Shown: positions 5,549 through 9,600 of the stretch, piece after piece | Layout: each line of letters starts with the position of its first letter | Numbering within the stretch: the first letter of the stretch is position 1 | Origin: an uncultured Mucispirillum sp. | Lineage (GTDB): Bacteria > Chrysiogenota > Deferribacteres > Deferribacterales > Mucispirillaceae | Assembly: GCA_947177675.1 (NCBI GenBank) | Contig: CAMWVK010000031.1 | Location: 1-9,600, forward strand | Length of the DNA stretch: 9,600 nucleotides | Direction: 5' to 3' | Position numbers and translations under genes: made by a program | The notes under the pieces: generated by a model | Seen by the model: the letters and a program-made list of their open reading frames with translations, nothing else | The model's database searches: none | What the model was told of the DNA's origin: nothing

Positions 5549-7822
5549 ATGGTAATACTTACAGAAGGTAAAAAGCATATAATAATAAAACGAGATGGCA
5601 GAGAAGAACCATATAACGAAGAAAAACTTAGGAAAGTTACAAGCTGGGCATCAGAGGGCAAACAAGCATTTACTGATAAATTATTAAAAGATTTAAATAT
5701 TAAAATAAATAATAAAATGAAAATCACTGATTTATATGATGCCCTTATTACTACAGCTGTAAATAACATAAGTCCCCTTTATACAGAATATGATGATATT
5801 GCAGAAAAGCTTTATTTAATGAAAATATATAAAGAAACTTATGGGCTTAAAAAAACAGGTCAGTATCCTCATTTAAGCATAGTGTTTAGCCGTGGAGTAA
5901 AAGCAGGTATTTATTCTAAAGAATTTATAAACTCATTTTCCCATAAGGAAATAGATTTGTTAAACGATATGATAGTGCCAGACAGAGATTTTTTATTTAC
6001 ATATAAGGCATTAAATACATTTTTTACAAAATACTGCAAAACTATAAAAAATAAAAAGCTGGAACTTCCGCAGATTACTTATATGGTAGCTGCAATGTTT
6101 TCATTTTATAATGATGATAAGAAAAAAAGAATGCAGTATATAAAAGAAACTTATGATATGTTAAGCATGCATAAAATAACATTTGCAACACCGCGAATAA
6201 TGAACAGTGGTTACAAAAACCCGCAGCTTGCTTCCTGTGTATTAAATACTCCAGATGATGATACATGGAGCTTAAACCAAACAGATGGTAATATTGCTCT
6301 TTATTCAAAATTTTCAGGTGGTATCGCTTATGATGTATCTAATATTCGCTCATCAGGCTCAAAAATAGCATCATTTAATGGTATATCAGACGGACCTGTG
6401 CCATTTATTAAAAGATTAGAGCAGACTGTTTCAGCATTTAACCAGCAGAGTAAGAGAAAAGGCTCATGTGTTGTAACATTTCCATTTTGGCATTATGATG
6501 TTCAGGATATGGTGATGTTAAAAGATGCTGGCGGTACAGAAGACACAAGAGCAAGAAAATTAATGTATTCTATCCGCATACATAATATTTTTAAGGAAAG
6601 AGTTGAGCAGGATGCAGATATTACATTATTTGACCCAAAAGATACACCACTTTTAAACTGCACTTATGGCAAAGATTTTGAAAAAGCATATACAGAATAT
6701 GAAGCAAAGTCTGGTATCCGCAAAAAAACTGTGAAAGCAAAAGATTTACTTTATCTTATCCTAAAAGTCCGCACAGAAAGCGGCAACCTGTATTTTACTT
6801 TTGTAGATAACATTAATGAACAGTCTGTATTAAATTCGTTTATTGGTGCATCTAACTTATGCACCGAAGTGCTTGTGCCATCTTATGCTTCATCTTTAAA
6901 AAGCGAAGAATTATATTTAAACAGCTGTGGAGAATATGAAATACATCAGATACGAAAAAGCGGTGAAATTGGTATATGCAACTTATGCTCCATAAACCTT
7001 GTATCATGGGATAAAATGACATTAAGGGAAAAAACAGAATTTTCTTATACACTTTTAAGAGGGTGCGATAATATTATAGATACCCAGTTTTACCCAGTAA
7101 AAGAAGCAGAGGCATCAAATTTAAAAAACAGACCTATTGGTATAGGGGTATTAAACTATGCAAACCTGCTGGCATCTAAAAAAATCAAATTTACAGATGA
7201 AGAAGCAAAAGAATTTACTAATAAATTATTTGATGATGTGTATTATCACTTATATTCTGCTGCCTGCACATTAGCAAAAGAAAGAGGTCCATACCCAGCC
7301 TTTAAAAAATCTAAATGGAGCATTGCAAAAACCCCTTTTCATCTTTCTTTATTTAACTACAAGAAATTTAATCTATCAGTAGATAAAAAGAAATGGGACA
7401 GATTAGCAGATGATATTCAAACATTTGGAATAAGATTTTCTTATGTGGCAGCAATCGCACCAACTGCAACAAGTGGAAAAAGTATTTCTGCAACAGAATC
7501 TATTGAGCCTGTTATGGATTTATTTTATATGGAAGAAGGTTTGCAAAATATACCTACACTTGTGGCAAATATTAAAGAAAACAGGCTTTACTATGAAAGA
7601 TGCTGGGATATTCCTGCAAAAACTATCATTGAGCTTGCAGCAATCAGGCAGAAATATATTGACCAGTCCCAGTCTGTAACTCTCTATTATACAAAGCCTG
7701 AATCTGCTAAAATTCTGTGGGAAGATATTAAATATGCAATGGAGTTAGGGCTTAAAACTCTTTATTATATGAAAACACCAAAATATAATTTTACTGAAAC
7801 TATATGTGAAAGCTGCTCTTAA
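5549..7822 (+). CDS. nrdA: Class Ia ribonucleotide reductase, large (catalytic) subunit NrdA
   Basis: Catalytic alpha subunit of 757 residues making deoxyribonucleotides with NrdB. An N-terminal ATP-cone (about 9-98, starting IIIKRDGREEPYNEEKL) indicates allosteric activity control by ATP/dATP. The active site is intact: C230 (LASCVL) and C477 (EIGIC) as the redox pair, and N436, C438 and E440 (NLCTE) for radical chemistry. PTATSG lies at 638-643, and Y739-Y740 (KTLYYMKT) belong to the radical path to NrdB. The C-terminal thiol pair that passes electrons from thioredoxin or glutaredoxin is C753-x2-C756, tighter than the E. coli Cx4C. AGGTG overlapping the nrdB stop serves as ribosome site 4 nt before the ATG, so the two subunits are co-translated under the same riboswitch. 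No clear terminator follows. Confidence 0.96.
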   Translation: MVILTEGKKHIIIKRDGREEPYNEEKLRKVTSWASEGKQAFTDKLLKDLNIKINNKMKITDLYDALITTAVNNISPLYTEYDDIAEKLYLMKIYKETYGLKKTGQYPHLSIVFSRGVKAGIYSKEFINSFSHKEIDLLNDMIVPDRDFLFTYKALNTFFTKYCKTIKNKKLELPQITYMVAAMFSFYNDDKKKRMQYIKETYDMLSMHKITFATPRIMNSGYKNPQLASCVLNTPDDDTWSLNQTDGNIALYSKFSGGIAYDVSNIRSSGSKIASFNGISDGPVPFIKRLEQTVSAFNQQSKRKGSCVVTFPFWHYDVQDMVMLKDAGGTEDTRARKLMYSIRIHNIFKERVEQDADITLFDPKDTPLLNCTYGKDFEKAYTEYEAKSGIRKKTVKAKDLLYLILKVRTESGNLYFTFVDNINEQSVLNSFIGASNLCTEVLVPSYASSLKSEELYLNSCGEYEIHQIRKSGEIGICNLCSINLVSWDKMTLREKTEFSYTLLRGCDNIIDTQFYPVKEAEASNLKNRPIGIGVLNYANLLASKKIKFTDEEAKEFTNKLFDDVYYHLYSAACTLAKERGPYPAFKKSKWSIAKTPFHLSLFNYKKFNLSVDKKKWDRLADDIQTFGIRFSYVAAIAPTATSGKSISATESIEPVMDLFYMEEGLQNIPTLVANIKENRLYYERCWDIPAKTIIELAAIRQKYIDQSQSVTLYYTKPESAKILWEDIKYAMELGLKTLYYMKTPKYNFTETICESCS

Positions 7823-7876
7823 ATAGATATTTTTTTCTGCATTGTTCAAGTCTGTGATACTCTTCTAATTATTATA

Positions 7877-7905
7877 TTGAGAGTATAAATATTATATGTT
7901 ATTTT
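7877..7905 (+). promoter_or_regulatory. Possible promoter for the small membrane protein-clsC pair
   Basis: TTGAGA (7877-7882) and TATTTT (7900-7905) are separated by 17 bp, 28 bp before the ATG at 7933. The base composition here makes chance matches likely. It overlaps the right arm of a 7-bp inverted repeat (7857-7863 with 7880-7886) that has no T-run and so is not a good terminator. Read-through from nrdA is an alternative. Confidence 0.3.
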
Positions 7906-7932
7906 AATATATTATATTAACAGGCAGTGTTT

Positions 7933-8052
7933 ATGGTTGAAATAATTACAGGTATTATAGATTTACTCATTATTGCATGTGTTGTTTTTGCAGTATTATT
8001 TATTAGGAAAAGATTAAAACAGCATCCTGATGGGGAATGTATATGCTTATAG
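7933..8052 (+). CDS. Small single-helix membrane protein (39 aa) upstream of clsC
   Basis: A 39-codon frame from ATG 7933 to TAG 8050-8052. One hydrophobic helix (about 3-24) is followed by RKRLK and a short polar tail with a Cys-x-Cys (ECICL end), so the C-terminus should face the cytoplasm. A weak CAGG lies 8 nt before the ATG, and an in-frame stop at 7918-7920 limits upstream extension. Its last codons overlap the start of the cardiolipin synthase by 10 nt, typical of coupled translation, and the clsC Shine-Dalgarno lies inside it. I do not recognise a family. It could act as a membrane partner or leader for ClsC: E. coli ClsC needs a co-expressed neighbour (YmdB), but this protein is unrelated to YmdB by size and composition. 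Confidence 0.55.
   Translation: MVEIITGIIDLLIIACVVFAVLFIRKRLKQHPDGECICL
8032..8036 (+). promoter_or_regulatory. Ribosome binding site that decides the clsC start
   Basis: GGGGA abuts the ATG at 8037 directly, too close to serve it, but is 6 nt from the next in-frame ATG at 8043. That ATG is therefore the likelier start. Confidence 0.6.
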
Positions 8053-9590
8053 CTTTTTTTATTCTTTTTGGTATTATTATTGTTGCCAGCAGTGCAACTG
8101 TTATATATTCTACAAAAAATCTGCCAAAAGATTATAAAACATACATTTCTTCAAAAATTATTATTCCACCTTATGATATATCAAAAACACCTGTAAGTGT
8201 GGTTTATGCAGACGAACTTAAAAATAATCCATTAAAAAGCGGTGCTGTGCTTGTTAAAAGTGGCAAAGTATCATTTTTACACAGGATAGCATTAGTGAGA
8301 ATGGCATGCCATTCCATAGAATTGCAGACATATATATATGAAAATGATGTTACATCAAGAATATTAATGCACGAAATGAAACTTGCTGCTGACAGAGGTG
8401 TAAAAATCCGCATTTTAGTGGATGATAATGGACTTTCTTCAGATACAAGCGATATTATGCTTTTAAACTATCACCCTAATATACAAGTAAAAGTTTTTAA
8501 CCCATATAAATACCGCTCAAAAATATTAAAATATCCACAGTTTCTTTTTAATATTAGCAGGCTTAATTATAGAATGCATAATAAACTTTTTATTGTAGAC
8601 AGCTCTGCAGTTATAATAGGCGGCAGAAATATTGCAAGCAACTATTTTGATGACAGCTCTAGATTAAATTTTTCTGATACTGATGTGCTTTTTATTGGAA
8701 AACTTGCTCAAGATGCTCTTGGCTCTTTTAATGAATACTGGCATTATCATAAATCTATACCAGTAGACATTTTCCCTAACCATAATAATCCAGAAGAATT
8801 AAATATTTTAGATAAAGAAATTACTGCACAGTCTGCTTATTATCAGCAGGAAAGTGAAATGTTTGACCATGCTGTAAAACTTTTTACTGAAAGCTTTAAT
8901 GAAAGGAAATTCCCTGTTTACTGGGGAAATTCTAAATTAATTGCAGATAGTCCAGAAAAGGCAGAAGGCACAGGATACATTAGCCCTATTATAAGTGCAT
9001 TAGATGGCTTATGGCAGGAAACAAAAAAATCTGTATATATATCTGCTGCTTATTTTGTTCCGGGTAAAAATGGTATGAAAAACATAATTAATGGTGCAAA
9101 AAAAGGCATAAATGTAAATATTTTAACCAACTCACTTTCTTCAACAGATGCAAAAGTTGTTTATTCTGGCTGGGATAGGTATAGAGATAAATTCGTATTA
9201 AATGGTGTTAATGTTTATGAATTCCGCAACGAAGGTTATAAAGTATATAACAGACATAATTCTGGTGCATCACTGCACAGCAAAACTATAGTTGTAGATG
9301 ACAAAATAAGCTGGATAGGAAGTTTTAATTTAGATGGCAGGTCTGCAATATATAATACAGAAGTTATTGCTGTATTTTTTAATGAAAATTTTGCAAAAAT
9401 TTTAAGGGAAACTATGGAAAAAGATATGTCAGAATATATTTCATGGAAACTTTATGCAAAAAATGGCAAAACATACTGGAAAACATATAGAAACGGCAGA
9501 GAAATAGTTAAAAGCTGTATTCCAGATACATCACTTTTAATGCGGATAGTAACTTTTGTATTAAAAATAGTGCCAGAAAAGCTTATATAG
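8043..9590 (+). CDS. clsC: Cardiolipin synthase, ClsC (YmdC)-like, phospholipase D superfamily
   Basis: Membrane enzyme of 515 residues (517 if started at 8037) with two HKD active-site motifs of the phospholipase D superfamily. The first is H179-x-K181-x4-D186 in RMHNKLFIVD, followed by GGRN. The second is H412-x-K414-x4-D419 in SLHSKTIVVD, followed by GSFNLD. Segments such as HPNIQVKVFNP, ILTNSLSSTDAKVV and the VPEKLI end closely resemble E. coli ClsC as I remember it, favouring ClsC over ClsA/ClsB. E. coli ClsC makes cardiolipin from phosphatidylethanolamine and phosphatidylglycerol; substrate use here is inferred. One N-terminal membrane helix (about 1-22) and a roughly 50-residue linker precede the catalytic part, which the E. 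coli protein lacks. Translation is probably coupled to the small upstream gene. GAAAAGG after the stop may be the ribosome site of a following gene outside the window. Confidence 0.9.
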   Translation: MLIAFFILFGIIIVASSATVIYSTKNLPKDYKTYISSKIIIPPYDISKTPVSVVYADELKNNPLKSGAVLVKSGKVSFLHRIALVRMACHSIELQTYIYENDVTSRILMHEMKLAADRGVKIRILVDDNGLSSDTSDIMLLNYHPNIQVKVFNPYKYRSKILKYPQFLFNISRLNYRMHNKLFIVDSSAVIIGGRNIASNYFDDSSRLNFSDTDVLFIGKLAQDALGSFNEYWHYHKSIPVDIFPNHNNPEELNILDKEITAQSAYYQQESEMFDHAVKLFTESFNERKFPVYWGNSKLIADSPEKAEGTGYISPIISALDGLWQETKKSVYISAAYFVPGKNGMKNIINGAKKGINVNILTNSLSSTDAKVVYSGWDRYRDKFVLNGVNVYEFRNEGYKVYNRHNSGASLHSKTIVVDDKISWIGSFNLDGRSAIYNTEVIAVFFNENFAKILRETMEKDMSEYISWKLYAKNGKTYWKTYRNGREIVKSCIPDTSLLMRIVTFVLKIVPEKLI

Positions 9591-9600
9591 GAAAAGGTAT

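Noticed and set aside
6075..7052. Short open frames on the minus strand inside nrdA
   Set aside because: They are antisense to the conserved NrdA core, and their composition (His, Phe, Tyr, Cys rich) is typical of AT-rich coding shadows.
7857..7886. 7-bp inverted repeat after nrdA as an intrinsic terminator
   Set aside because: The stem is weak, the loop is 16 nt, and no T-run follows. The T7 run at about 7830-7836 lies before it and has no stable hairpin upstream.
1..9600. Mobile element, phage, toxin-antitoxin, defence system or CRISPR array
   Set aside because: All genes but the partial left one and the 39-aa frame fit known housekeeping families, with uniform composition and tight operons. 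No spaced direct repeats, transposase or integrase motifs were seen.

Overview
This is an AT-rich chromosomal window (by eye roughly 30% G+C) built of ordinary bacterial housekeeping genes arranged as two divergent transcription units around a regulatory intergenic region of about 530 bp. Single-step operon spacing, PgpA, a ClsC-type cardiolipin synthase and a class Ia ribonucleotide reductase suggest a low-GC, probably diderm bacterium. A relative of the Deferribacterota (for example Mucispirillum) is my best guess, but this is an impression and not a demonstrated placement. I see no transposase, phage gene, CRISPR array, tRNA or rRNA.

Left half, minus strand (read from 3928 down to 1): hisB, hisH, hisA, pgpA, cinA and the first 91 codons of an unrecognised membrane protein. 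Gaps are 1, 19, 6, 16 and 1 nt, so this looks like one operon. It supplies three histidine-biosynthesis enzymes, then phosphatidylglycerophosphate phosphatase and a CinA protein for pyridine-nucleotide salvage. hisF, the obligate partner of hisH, is not here. Two starts were moved inward from the longest possible reading frame, because Shine-Dalgarno motifs and family N-termini agree on the internal ATGs (cinA at 1492, hisA at 2711).

Centre (3929-4458): a cobalamin riboswitch on the plus strand at about 4137-4264. It is followed by a small hairpin that displays GGAGG in its loop, a possible six-codon leader peptide, and a perfect 13-bp inverted repeat ending in TTTTT (candidate terminator). 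This leader runs into nrdB.

Right half, plus strand: nrdB-nrdA (class Ia ribonucleotide reductase, small subunit first), then a 39-codon single-helix membrane protein whose end overlaps the start of a ClsC-like cardiolipin synthase. The riboswitch suggests that the B12-independent reductase is shut off when cobalamin is plentiful, which predicts a B12-dependent (class II) reductase elsewhere in the genome. PgpA makes phosphatidylglycerol and ClsC uses it to make cardiolipin, so both halves contain phospholipid genes, although they are separately transcribed.

Most notable: the layout of the riboswitch expression platform, with a Shine-Dalgarno sequence in the putative L13 loop ahead of a mini-ORF, and an unusual Glu-x3-His spacing at one iron-ligand pair of NrdB.
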